From assembly GCA_022615475.1 (NCBI GenBank), contig JAKEGQ010000064.1, forward strand, positions 1 to 21,224: a DNA stretch of 21,224 nt, written 5' to 3'. The notes below the pieces were generated by a model. The model had not been told where the DNA came from. It did not search any database and worked only from the letters and a program-made list of their open reading frames with translations. A program made the translations under genes and the position numbers. Positions 7,091-14,515 of this stretch are shown here, piece after piece; position 1 is the stretch's first letter; each line of letters begins with the position of its first letter. This DNA is from Candidatus Methylomirabilota bacterium (GTDB taxonomy: Bacteria; Methylomirabilota; Methylomirabilia; Methylomirabilales; CSP1-5).

Positions 7091-7105
7091 GGTTGTCCTC
7101 CCTCC

Positions 7106-8290
7106 CTACGAGCAGCAGGTACTGCTCGGCCCGCATACGCCGGGCAGCGCCTGGGTCACGGCGTAGTCCATCCCCTTGGTCTCGCGCGGGTGGCGCCTTG
7201 GGGTGCGGGCACAGTCAAAGATTCCAGCCTGCTCCGGAGGGATCTCTTCCCTGGGCGGAATGAGGATGAACTCATCCTGATAGGGAGGTTTCGAATACAT
7301 CTGGAAGGTCTTGTCGCAGACTGCGATCCGCGCCCCACGCGAGAGGACGTGGTTGTCATCGTCCACAACCTGTTTCCACGGGCCGCGGTAGATCACGGCC
7401 TGGTTTCTCTCGATGCAGGCCCCCTCCTTCCCCTTGTAGGCAGTGATGGTCATCGGGCGAAACTCAATCCCCTCGATGGTTCGATACGGCTCCGACTGCA
7501 TCTCCTCGATGCGGATCCCGTGGAACTTGGCCTCTTCAAAGGAGCGGAGCAGTTCCTCCTCTTGAAAGGCCCCGGAGACGCACCCGCTCCAGAGTTCGGG
7601 GTCGTTTTTCAGATGGTCCGGCACCGGCTCGTCGCTCACGATATCAGAGATGGCGACGCGGCCCCCTCTCCTGAGCACGCGATACATCTCGGAAAAGAGT
7701 GCTCGCTTGTCCTCGGGCCGGACCAGATTCAGGACGCAGTTGGAGACGACGACATCTACAGAGTCGTCCGGAATCAAGGGCTGCTCGTTCGAGATTTTCT
7801 CTTCAAACTCGCGCAGCTTCAGAAGGTCGGAGGAGGAACGGACGGGGTGGCGCGCCAGATATTGCTCGATGAGATCCAGGTCAAGCCTGAGGTTCTGGAT
7901 CCTGCCGCGGCGAAGCTCCACGTTGTGATAACCGAGCCTCCGTCCAATAGCCTCTCGATGCCCCCGGGCCAGGGCGAGCATCTCTTCATTGAAGTCCACC
8001 CCGATGACCTTGCCCCTCGGGCCAACGACCTGCGCGATGATGTAACAACCCTTCCCGCTCCCGGAGCCGAGATCGATGACGGTCTCCCCTTCCCGGACAT
8101 ATCTGGAGGGATCTCCACAACCATAGTCCCTCTGGATGATCTCTTCGGGGATGACCTCCAAGAGGGATCGATCGTAGCTGACCGGGACGCATAAGCCGGC
8201 CTCGACCTTACGCGCCGCCCGCTCGTAACGTTGACGCACCGCCTCTTCAACTTCAATCCTCTCGATGCCCCCTTGCCTCTTGTCGCTCAT
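7106..8290 (-). CDS. arsM: ArsM-type arsenite S-adenosylmethionine methyltransferase
   Basis: This 394-residue protein is a class I SAM methyltransferase with motif I VIDLGSGSGKG (71-81) and GVDFNEEML. Four cysteines fall in the contexts conserved in ArsM enzymes: Cys34 (GLCVP), Cys58 (YGCGDP), Cys185 (SNCVLNL) and Cys237 (SGCVSGAF). These bind trivalent arsenic before methyl transfer in characterised ArsM proteins. The C-terminus ends CGPSSTCCS, a second cysteine-rich site that may bind metalloid. ATG at 8290 is preceded by an AGGGAAG purine run. It is the first gene of the arsM-arsS operon. A promoter-like sequence with an overlapping dyad lies at 8419-8446, suggesting repressor control, but no ArsR gene is present. 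Product identity is strong; methylation of arsenite specifically is inferred from the cysteines and the ArsS neighbour. Confidence 0.9.
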   Translation of the reverse strand: MSDKRQGGIERIEVEEAVRQRYERAARKVEAGLCVPVSYDRSLLEVIPEEIIQRDYGCGDPSRYVREGETVIDLGSGSGKGCYIIAQVVGPRGKVIGVDFNEEMLALARGHREAIGRRLGYHNVELRRGRIQNLRLDLDLIEQYLARHPVRSSSDLLKLREFEEKISNEQPLIPDDSVDVVVSNCVLNLVRPEDKRALFSEMYRVLRRGGRVAISDIVSDEPVPDHLKNDPELWSGCVSGAFQEEELLRSFEEAKFHGIRIEEMQSEPYRTIEGIEFRPMTITAYKGKEGACIERNQAVIYRGPWKQVVDDDNHVLSRGARIAVCDKTFQMYSKPPYQDEFILIPPREEIPPEQAGIFDCARTPRRHPRETKGMDYAVTQALPGVCGPSSTCCS

Positions 8291-8418
8291 CAGAGCTTCC
8301 CTTCTCGCATTCCAGTGTCACGGCCCCTTGATGGATGCTGCTCGAATGGCGCCCGGGCCGGATCTCTGCTGTGAACTGGAGATGGCCCTGCACACTCATG
8401 ACAACGGCGGCTCACGGA

Positions 8419-8446
8419 ATTGTATTCCACATTACGGGAGATACAA
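8419..8446 (-). promoter_or_regulatory. Predicted arsM promoter with overlapping dyad
   Basis: On the minus strand TTGTAT (8446-8441) and TACAAT (8424-8419) are 16 bases apart. They resemble a weak -35 and a good -10 (5 of 6). TTGTAT and ATACAA also form a perfect inverted repeat with 15 bases between arms (8420-8425 and 8441-8446). An operator embedded in the promoter would give simple repression. The leader to the ATG would be about 120 bases. Confidence 0.45.
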
Positions 8447-8547
8447 AGGAAAACAGCGGGGAAGAGGTTAGAACGGCACGTGGCGGCTCAGGGCGAATGG
8501 AAGCGGCGGTTACGCGTGATGGATCCGGGTCCGAATGGGCCAGGGAC

Positions 8548-8679
8548 TCACTGGTCCGTCGCGACAAACAAGAGGAAGCCCACGGCCAAGGCAACCAGGA
8601 TCACCGTACTGAGCATTGTGCTCCTCGCACGTAGCATTTTCGGCCACCGGTTGGGGTCCAACTGGGGCCTGACGGTCAT
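8548..8679 (-). CDS. Possible 43-residue single-pass membrane peptide
   Basis: An ORF from ATG at 8679 to TGA at 8550-8548 encodes 43 residues. It has a polar N-terminus (MTVRPQLDPNRWPK), a basic segment with two internal Met residues, and one hydrophobic helix (STVILVALAVGFLLFVA), ending TDQ. The hydrophobic stretch is unlikely to be chance noise in DNA this GC-rich. There is no clear Shine-Dalgarno, and an internal ATG at 8637 may be used instead. It lies upstream of arsM in the same direction, 257 bases from it. No family is recognised. It is offered as a candidate only. Confidence 0.35.
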   Translation of the reverse strand: MTVRPQLDPNRWPKMLRARSTMLSTVILVALAVGFLLFVATDQ

Positions 8680-8804
8680 ATGAGCAATCGCCGTGCCACA
8701 GCCTGCATTTTCACGCGCCGAGCCGCCTGGCTCTTCGGAAAAATTTGGAAGGCCTGAGCCGCCAAGCCTCCATAGGTCCTCCTCCCTCCGGTTAGACGGC
8801 CAAG

Positions 8805-8825
8805 GGGGTGAGCCGGATTCACCCC
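8805..8825 (+). other. Perfect 7-bp hairpin in the leader region before the molybdoenzyme gene
   Basis: GGGGTGA (8805-8811) pairs with TCACCCC (8819-8825) around the loop GCCGGAT. The surrounding 8700-8900 stretch is GC-rich with several other short complementary segments, and could be a structured RNA or only chance pairing in GC-rich DNA. It lies upstream of the predicted promoter at 8918-8947, which argues against a leader riboswitch for that gene. Apart from the features listed separately, I see nothing else in 8451-9068. Confidence 0.25.
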
Positions 8826-8917
8826 GCGGTAGGGAGAAGGGATGGCCGGACTCAACCCGGACGTGTCATCTTGGCCGACTTTGGCCCGCGGTTGGGGAAA
8901 ATTGGCAGGGACCCCGC

Positions 8918-8947
8918 TTGACAGTCGTAACGTGTCTCTGGTACCGT
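8918..8947 (+). promoter_or_regulatory. Possible promoter of the sulfite-oxidase-like gene
   Basis: TTGACA at 8918-8923 matches the -35 consensus exactly. After 18 bases comes TACCGT (8942-8947), a poor -10 keeping only the first two and last positions. The leader would be about 115 bases. An activator or alternative sigma factor may be needed, or the match may be chance. Confidence 0.35.
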
Positions 8948-9068
8948 CCGCCACACCGGGCGAGGAAGGCCGCCACGGTCCCTGTCGGTCCGGTACAGGC
9001 GTCTTACCCTGGAAGAGATTCCCCCAGATAGCTGGCCCCGGGCACCTTTCACACGGGAGGGTAGATCC

Positions 9069-10337
9069 ATGAGAAAGGATTTGCGCGATGAGCGCACCTA
9101 TTGGGAGGAGCGGCGGGCGGAGCAGCTATGGCGGTGGGCGAAGGCGGCCGGCATGTCGCGGCGCCGCTTCCTGAGCCTGCTGGCCGGTGGCGGCGGGGCC
9201 GCGGTGCTGGCGGGGTGCGCCCCGGCTTCGACGGGCGCGAAGGCGGAGACCACGCCGGCGCCGCAAACGCCGGCAGCGAAGCCGCAGATTCATGCCAAAC
9301 CGACGCCATCGGATCTCTTTATCCACCATGGGACCAATCAGGAGATGCGTTGGGAGACCATGTATGGCAGGGGCTACATTATGCCGAACTCCCTCTTCTT
9401 CATCCGGAACCACGACCCCTCCCCTGCGATCGATGTCAAGACCTGGCGGCTCAAGGTCGAGGGGCCGGGAGTGACGCGGCCGCTGGAGCTCAATTATGAC
9501 GAGATTCTCCGGCTTCCCTCCACGTCGGTCGTCCGCTATGTCGAGTGCGCGGGGAACGGTCGAGGCTTCTTCAAGGAGGTCCTCGGGAAACCCGCCAAGG
9601 GAACCCAGTGGCGGCTGGGGGCCTACGGGGTCGCCGAGTGGACCGGCGTCCGCCTCGGCGAGATCCTCAACAGGGCGGGGCTCAAGCGGAGCGCCGTAGA
9701 CGTCATGCCCACGGGCCTTGATGCGCGTAAGATCGAGCGCCCCATGCCGGTCGCCAAGGCCCTGGAAGACGACACCCTCGTGGCGTACGCCATGAACGGG
9801 GATGTCCTTCCCGCGGACCACGGCTTTCCCGTGCGGGCCCTTGTTCCGGGGTGGATAGGGATCGCGAGCATCAAATGGGTGGGGCGTCTTTTCGTATCTG
9901 AGGAGCCGATCTTCGTCGAGAAAAACACCAAGGACTACGTGCTGATCGGGCCGGATTTTCCCGAAAAACCCCCTGCCAAGGGTCCCATACTCACCTTTCA
10001 AACCCTGAAGAGTGCTGCTGCTCTTCCATGGCCCGCCACCTTATCCGCCGGCCAAAACTTGATCCGGGGCTACGCCTGGTCGCCCCACGGAAAGATCGCC
10101 AAGGTGCAGTACAGCGTGGACGGCGGGAAGACCTGGGCCACTGCTCAGCTTCGAGAGCCCAATCTTCCCCGGGCCGGGGCACGCTGGGAGTTTGCGTGGG
10201 CTCCCAAGCCAGGGGACTATACGCTGATGGCACGGGCGACCGATGAGAAGGGGAATACCCAGCCTGATACGGTCCGATGGAACGAACTGGGCTACGAATT
10301 CTCGGCCGTCGTCCGCCACCCGATCAAGGTGACGTAG
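9069..10337 (+). CDS. Tat-exported sulfite oxidase family molybdopterin oxidoreductase
   Basis: This 422-residue protein belongs to the sulfite oxidase superfamily (SorA/SoxC/MsrP type), which uses a mono-pyranopterin molybdenum cofactor. The Mo-ligating cysteine is Cys160 in RYVECAGNGR. Further family signatures are HGFPVRALVPGW and IASIKWVGRL, and a C-terminal dimerisation domain (about 310-420) contains YSVDGGKTW. The N-terminus carries an unusually long leader of about 29 residues before a twin-arginine motif SRRRFL (30-35). A glycine-rich hydrophobic stretch and LAGC (Cys50) follow, so it is probably a Tat-exported lipoprotein. ATG 9069 is preceded by GGGAGG 8 bases upstream. A start at Met29 is an alternative. 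The cytochrome c gene immediately downstream is a likely electron acceptor. The substrate (sulfite, a sulfoxide or other) cannot be decided. Confidence 0.9.
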   Translation: MRKDLRDERTYWEERRAEQLWRWAKAAGMSRRRFLSLLAGGGGAAVLAGCAPASTGAKAETTPAPQTPAAKPQIHAKPTPSDLFIHHGTNQEMRWETMYGRGYIMPNSLFFIRNHDPSPAIDVKTWRLKVEGPGVTRPLELNYDEILRLPSTSVVRYVECAGNGRGFFKEVLGKPAKGTQWRLGAYGVAEWTGVRLGEILNRAGLKRSAVDVMPTGLDARKIERPMPVAKALEDDTLVAYAMNGDVLPADHGFPVRALVPGWIGIASIKWVGRLFVSEEPIFVEKNTKDYVLIGPDFPEKPPAKGPILTFQTLKSAAALPWPATLSAGQNLIRGYAWSPHGKIAKVQYSVDGGKTWATAQLREPNLPRAGARWEFAWAPKPGDYTLMARATDEKGNTQPDTVRWNELGYEFSAVVRHPIKVT

Positions 10338-10378
10338 AGGCGGGCACACAGCGCGGTTGCGGCTCCCCTGTGCGAGCA

Positions 10379-10825
10379 ATGGCGGCGCGAGAACCGCGGG
10401 TCCTCAGGAGGGCACTCCTCCTGTCCGTGGCGGTCGCTGTGGCCGCCGCTCACGCGAGCGGGGAGCTCTGGATCGTCCCTGTCCCGATCTGGGTGGCACA
10501 TGCCGCCTCTGACTCTAAAGATGGCCAAGTGGCGGCCGGGCAAGCGGTGTATGTCAAGCACTGCGCGCGGTGTCATGGCGAGAAAGGGGAGGGGATCGAA
10601 GCACCGGCCCTCTTCGGCCAGGCGGAAAATCCTTTGGTAAGCTACCCGAACGCCGCCATCCTCTACCGCTACGTCCGGTTCCTGATGCCGCTCGACGCGC
10701 CCGACAGCCTGGCCGAAAGGGACTACTGGGCCGTCGTCGCCTACCTGCTCGTTCGTAACGGCGTGATCCGGGAAAACGTCCCCGTAGGGCCCGAGACGGC
10801 GGAACAGATCGTGATCAAGCGTTAG
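10379..10825 (+). CDS. Monohaem periplasmic cytochrome c
   Basis: The protein has 148 residues from ATG 10379. A basic N-terminus and hydrophobic core (about 10-25) form a signal peptide. The single haem motif is C62-A-R-C65-H66, followed by GEKGEG. The likely distal ligand is Met103 in RFLMPLDAP. It resembles small class I cytochromes that serve molybdoenzymes such as SorB. The frame is open further upstream, into the molybdoenzyme gene, but 10379 gives a sensible signal peptide. The Shine-Dalgarno is weak, so translational coupling with the gene ending 41 bases earlier is possible. Role: take electrons from the molybdoenzyme and pass them to a terminal oxidase (inference from adjacency). 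It converges with the next gene, with only 19 bases between stops. Confidence 0.88.
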   Translation: MAAREPRVLRRALLLSVAVAVAAAHASGELWIVPVPIWVAHAASDSKDGQVAAGQAVYVKHCARCHGEKGEGIEAPALFGQAENPLVSYPNAAILYRYVRFLMPLDAPDSLAERDYWAVVAYLLVRNGVIRENVPVGPETAEQIVIKR

Positions 10826-10844
10826 GACTGCAGGGCCGGACGCG

Positions 10845-11108
10845 CTACTTCTTTTCGACCTTTTTCGCGATCATTTCGTAGTACACGGTGACCTTGTCGC
10901 CCCTCTTTGCCTTGAGATCCACGCCCACGGTAGAGAACTCCCAGACGTCTCCTCCTTTGTCCACACGGAGCAAATACGACTTGGCGTCCACCTCGGTGAC
11001 CGTACCGGTGAACTGGTACTGCTTCGCGGTCGCGGCGATGGAGAGGCCTGCGACGACGACCGTCAGGGCAAGGATTCCCGCGAAGACGACAGCCATCCCA
11101 CTCCGCAT
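10845..11108 (-). CDS. Small exported beta-rich (OB-fold-like) protein
   Basis: From ATG 11108 the protein has 87 residues. It starts with a signal peptide (MRSGMAVVFAGILALTVVVAGLSIAATA). A mature domain of about 58 residues then has alternating beta strands (YQFTGTVTEVDAKSYLLRV, VWEFSTVG, DKVTVYYEMIAKKVEKK). The pattern of a short barrel reporting a value plus a lysine-rich tail resembles small periplasmic OB-fold proteins of unknown function. AAGGAG lies 8 bases before the ATG, and the longer upstream frame has no support. It follows the HerA-like gene on the same strand with about 100 bases between, so it may be co-transcribed or have its own promoter. Confidence 0.75.
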   Translation of the reverse strand: MRSGMAVVFAGILALTVVVAGLSIAATAKQYQFTGTVTEVDAKSYLLRVDKGGDVWEFSTVGVDLKAKRGDKVTVYYEMIAKKVEKK

Positions 11109-11209
11109 GAGCCGTTCTCCTTTCTGGGCGACGGCTTCGCCCGCCCTCCCGTTAGCATTCCCCGCCACGTGTCTCCCGTTTTCGTTGTGGTTCGCACGAA
11201 GATTGAAGG

Positions 11210-13687
11210 TCACCCCCACGCGGGCGTCGTCTTCCCCTGGGGGTCGTGCCACTGGGGCACCCAGACCAGCGCGACCAGCCGCACGGCGATGTCGGCCTTT
11301 TTCGGCTTGACGGCTACGCTTTCGAGCGGTTCGGTCGTGGGATCGGTCTTGGCCTCCAGCGCCGCCATCTCGGATTTGAACTCGGCCTCGAGGTCAGCGA
11401 GCTGCTGGCGGAGCGCTTGCTCGGTGTCGCTGGCGCGCGTGATGTCCTGGCGCTCCTTCAGCACGCGGCCGACACCCCGGGCTGCCGTCGTGGCGCGTCC
11501 AACGCTGGTGGCGCCGACCGCCTTTCGTCCGAGGAAGGCGCCGAGAAGTGTCGCGCCAACCGAGATCGCGGTCTGGAGCCCCTGCTGCGTGACTTGCTCC
11601 TTCTCGCGCTCCACGACCTGCTGCGCGCGCCGCAGCCGTTCCTCGAGGGCGGCGGTTTTGGGGGCGTATTTCTTCCGGAGCTGTTCCGCCCATCGGTCGC
11701 GCTCTTCGTGGGCACTCTCCTGCAGGCGGATCCGGAAGTCCCGCTCGGTCTCGCCGGGTCTGGACCGCTCCTTGGATCCGGGACGCTTCAACAGCTCGAG
11801 CTTCTGGCTCCCGTAGAGCCACGCTGCAAAGTCCCGGCTCCACCCGTCGTAGCTCTTGGCCTTTCCCGCCACGCCAGGCAGCTCGGCATATTGAGCCCCC
11901 TCCTGCGGGGATTTCTCCAAATCGGTGACGGCGACGTTGGCTTCGGTCGCATTCGCCCAGTTGACGGGGATGGCCTCACCCGTGATTGGAGCCAGGAAGA
12001 TTCCCTCCTGCGTCACGTCCACCCCGGCCTTCGCGTCAGCGAAGCGCACCGCGGAAGACCCGAGGAGCATGGGGACATAGATCAGGGTGCTCCGGTCCGG
12101 TCGCCCTCCTCGGACAGGCAGGAAGTATTGCTGGATGTCGGGGGGGAGCACCGGCCGCTGGCCGCCTTTCGCCGGTATGGCTGGGCCAACGGGGGCAGCC
12201 GTCACACCCGGCGAGGGGGCAGCCGCTGTGCTCTTCTTCACCCCTGGTGCCCGCTCTGTCGGCGGTGCAGAGGCCTTCCGTGGCTCCATCAGGACCTTGA
12301 TCTGGCTGCGGGTCAGAGGACCACGCAGGTACGACATCGCCCAACGGGTCTCGAAGATCTCGGGGGCATCCTCGTGGACGTTGTTGAGCAGGAAGATCCG
12401 GTTGCCCAACCCGGCGAGGATCTGTTCCATCTGCTGCCGGTTGAACCGCATTCCGGTCCCGGCGGCGGCGCCCTCCAGCCCGTCCAGGACGCGGCCCTTG
12501 TCGCGCTCCGTCTGGAGGCGGCCGATGAACCACGTCCCGGTGTTCGCGAGCCCCTTGTAGTCCAGGTCAACGGGGTTCTGCGTCGCGAGCACGATCCCGA
12601 CGCCAAAGGCCCGGGCCTGCTTCAAGAGCGTGAGCAGCGGCAGCTTCGACGGGGGATTGGCGACCGGAGGGAAATAGCCGAAGATCTCATCCATATAGAC
12701 GATGGCGCGCAGACTGGTGGTCCCGGACTGGGTGCGCATCCAACCCAGTGTCTCGTTGAGCAGCAACGAGACAAAGAACATCCGCTCGGCGTCGCTCAGG
12801 TGGGCGATGGAGAAGATCGATGCCCGCGGCTTGCCATCAGGCGTATGCAGCATCCGGTCGATGTCCAGCGCTTCTCCTTGCAGCCAGGCGTCGAAGCCGG
12901 GGGCCGCCAGCAGGTTGTTGAGGGCCGTGGCCAGGGCGAATCGCTCCTTGGCGGGGTAGAACGCGTCGAGGTCCAGGGCGCCTATGCGGGTCACCGGGGG
13001 TGTCTGGATCCTCTGGATGAGCCCCGTAAGGTCCAGGTCCTGGCCCTGCTTCCAGGTAAATTCCAGGATTTTGGAGATCAGGATGTGTTCCCGGCTTCGC
13101 AGCGGATCTGCCTCAATCCCGAGGAGACTCAGCAGGCTCGTCGCCGTAGTGCCGATTCGTTCCTGCAGCAGATCGGGGTCCTGCATGATCGGCCCGGCCG
13201 GGGCGGCGAACGACTTGAGGATCGACACCTGCGATCCGGCGGTGCTCCCCGGCGTGTACACGGCGAAGTCGGCCGCGTCACGTAACCGCCTGATGCGCTC
13301 GCCGCCCTGTCCCCATTCGCCGAGCCCCTTCTTCCACAGCGCGGCCTGCTGTTCGGCATAGGTCTTGACCGTGAGCCCCTTCTTGCGGGCGTCGTCCTCG
13401 TTGACCCACGGCGCGAAATCCTCGGCGCGCAGCTCGGGGAAGGTCAGAAGAAGATTCGGGAGATCGCCCTTTGGATCGATGATGAGCGCCGGGATCCCAT
13501 CGATCAGCGCCTCCTCGATGAGGCTGAGGCAGAGGCCGGTCTTTCCGCTCCCCGTCATCCCGATGCAGACGGCGTGCGTGACGAGGTCCTTGGAGTCGTA
13601 GAGGAGGAGCCCGTCCTTGGGTTTCTTGGCCTTCAGGTCGTACGGCCGCCCGAGATAGAAGACTCCCAGCTTCTCAAATTCCTGCAT
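11210..13687 (-). CDS. HerA-like/DUF853-type ATPase
   Basis: This is an 825-residue P-loop ATPase of the HerA/FtsK superfamily. Walker A is GMTGSGKT (43-50) and Walker B is IVYMDE with Asp333-Glu334. A sensor-like LATQNPVDLDYKGLANTGTWFIGRL follows (positions about 368-391), typical of bacterial HerA helicases. Between the Walker motifs lies an inserted helical region. After about residue 470 comes a linker rich in Ala, Pro and Thr. The last third (about 640-800) is a long charged coiled-coil region interrupted by a Gly/Ala-rich stretch (ISVGATLLGAFLGRKA). Such proteins have been described as ATP-binding proteins of unknown cellular role; a partner nuclease (NurA) or Sir2 protein is absent here. 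ATG 13687 has GAGGG 7 bases upstream. A promoter is predicted at 13808-13836. Confidence 0.88.
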   Translation of the reverse strand: MQEFEKLGVFYLGRPYDLKAKKPKDGLLLYDSKDLVTHAVCIGMTGSGKTGLCLSLIEEALIDGIPALIIDPKGDLPNLLLTFPELRAEDFAPWVNEDDARKKGLTVKTYAEQQAALWKKGLGEWGQGGERIRRLRDAADFAVYTPGSTAGSQVSILKSFAAPAGPIMQDPDLLQERIGTTATSLLSLLGIEADPLRSREHILISKILEFTWKQGQDLDLTGLIQRIQTPPVTRIGALDLDAFYPAKERFALATALNNLLAAPGFDAWLQGEALDIDRMLHTPDGKPRASIFSIAHLSDAERMFFVSLLLNETLGWMRTQSGTTSLRAIVYMDEIFGYFPPVANPPSKLPLLTLLKQARAFGVGIVLATQNPVDLDYKGLANTGTWFIGRLQTERDKGRVLDGLEGAAAGTGMRFNRQQMEQILAGLGNRIFLLNNVHEDAPEIFETRWAMSYLRGPLTRSQIKVLMEPRKASAPPTERAPGVKKSTAAAPSPGVTAAPVGPAIPAKGGQRPVLPPDIQQYFLPVRGGRPDRSTLIYVPMLLGSSAVRFADAKAGVDVTQEGIFLAPITGEAIPVNWANATEANVAVTDLEKSPQEGAQYAELPGVAGKAKSYDGWSRDFAAWLYGSQKLELLKRPGSKERSRPGETERDFRIRLQESAHEERDRWAEQLRKKYAPKTAALEERLRRAQQVVEREKEQVTQQGLQTAISVGATLLGAFLGRKAVGATSVGRATTAARGVGRVLKERQDITRASDTEQALRQQLADLEAEFKSEMAALEAKTDPTTEPLESVAVKPKKADIAVRLVALVWVPQWHDPQGKTTPAWG

Positions 13688-13807
13688 GCTCGTTCCCTCG
13701 CGACGGATCAGGTGGCCGCAATCCCAGAATGACCACGTTCTGGGCGGCGCCGGTGTCAATCTCTCAGGTGAGGTGTGGGGCTCGCAGAAGACCCAATCGT
13801 CCGCCTG

Positions 13808-13836
13808 AGTCTAACGACGCGTCAAGGCGGAGTCAA
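13808..13836 (-). promoter_or_regulatory. Predicted promoter of the HerA-like gene
   Basis: On the minus strand TTGACT (13836-13831) and TAGACT (13813-13808) are 17 bases apart, matching the -35 in 5 of 6 and the -10 in 4 of 6 positions. It would give a leader of about 115 bases. It lies back to back with the yceI promoter in a 265-base divergent intergenic region. Confidence 0.5.
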
Positions 13837-13870
13837 GAGTGAAGTCGCGATCCGGCGGTCCTCTCGGCTG

Positions 13871-13897
13871 TTGGCCTGGCAGGCGATGTGGTATAAG
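13871..13897 (+). promoter_or_regulatory. Predicted extended -10 promoter of the yceI operon
   Basis: TATAAG at 13892-13897 is preceded by TGG, giving an extended -10 (TGnTATAAG). TTGGCC at 13871-13876 is a poor -35 at 15 bases, which an extended -10 can tolerate. The distance to the ATG at 13953 is about 50 bases. Confidence 0.45.
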
Positions 13898-13952
13898 ATT
13901 CCAAAGAGGCATGTGATGCGACGTTGGAACCCGAGAAGAAAGGAATCACAGC

Positions 13953-14513
13953 ATGGCAAGATGGGTGTTTGAGCCGGGGCATACGGCAGCTGAGTTCTCT
14001 GCGCGGCACATGATGGTGACAAATGTTCGTGGTCACTTCAAGAATGTGCACGGCGTGCTTGAATTCGATCCGAAGAATCCGCGAAGCTCTCGGGTGGAGG
14101 TAACCATCCAGGCCGGAGGGATTTGGACGGGGGAGAACGATCGAGATGCCCATCTGCAGAGTTCCGATTTCCTGGACACCGAAAGCCATGGAGTCATCAC
14201 TTTTCGTAGTACCAAGGTCGATCTTGTGGGCGACCATGACTATCGGGTGCGGGGGAACCTCACTATTCGGGGAATCACCCGTGAAACTGTCTTGAATGTC
14301 AGATACCTCGGGCAGTGGCAAACCCCCTGGTGGGAGGGTGGGGTGGACAAGGGGCCGAAGACCCGAGCGGGGTTTGTCGCCACAACAGCGATCAATCGGC
14401 AAGATTTCGGCGTGAGTTGGAATGCCGAACTCGAGAGCGGCGGGGTAGTGGTTGGAGATCTCGTAGAGATCACGATCGATGCAGAGGCGATTCTTGAACC
14501 ACAGGGCGCCTGA
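13953..14513 (+). CDS. YceI-family lipid-binding protein, cytoplasmic form
   Basis: This 186-residue protein has the YceI lipocalin-like pattern: WVFEPGHTAAEFSARHMMVTNVRGHF at the N-terminus, ENDRDAHLQSSDFLD in the middle and FVATTAINRQDFGVSW near the end. Members bind long isoprenoid or polyprenyl-type lipids, and some are stress- or base-induced. There is no signal peptide, unlike E. coli YceI, so it should stay in the cytoplasm. An AGGA lies 9 bases before ATG 13953. The next gene starts 2 bases after its stop, so the two are co-expressed. Its ligand is unknown. Confidence 0.92.
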   Translation: MARWVFEPGHTAAEFSARHMMVTNVRGHFKNVHGVLEFDPKNPRSSRVEVTIQAGGIWTGENDRDAHLQSSDFLDTESHGVITFRSTKVDLVGDHDYRVRGNLTIRGITRETVLNVRYLGQWQTPWWEGGVDKGPKTRAGFVATTAINRQDFGVSWNAELESGGVVVGDLVEITIDAEAILEPQGA

Positions 14514-14515
14514 CC

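Noticed and set aside
6803..8194. 463-residue plus-strand open frame
   Set aside because: It is antisense to arsS and arsM, whose catalytic motifs fix the coding strand. It has no motif of its own.
8700..8860. c-di-GMP (GEMM) or molybdenum-cofactor riboswitch before the molybdoenzyme gene
   Set aside because: Some short words (GCCAAGCCTCC, GCGGTAGGG) recall riboswitch segments, but the conserved core order and stems could not be matched. The predicted promoter also lies downstream of it.
9126..10001. 291-residue minus-strand frame
   Set aside because: It is antisense to the molybdoenzyme gene, low in complexity (Arg/Pro/Gly-rich) and without a ribosome binding site.
11246..13285. 679-residue plus-strand open frame opposite the HerA-like gene
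   Set aside because: It lies entirely antisense to a gene with clear Walker motifs. Its translation has no recognisable domain and is typical of long antisense frames in GC-rich DNA.
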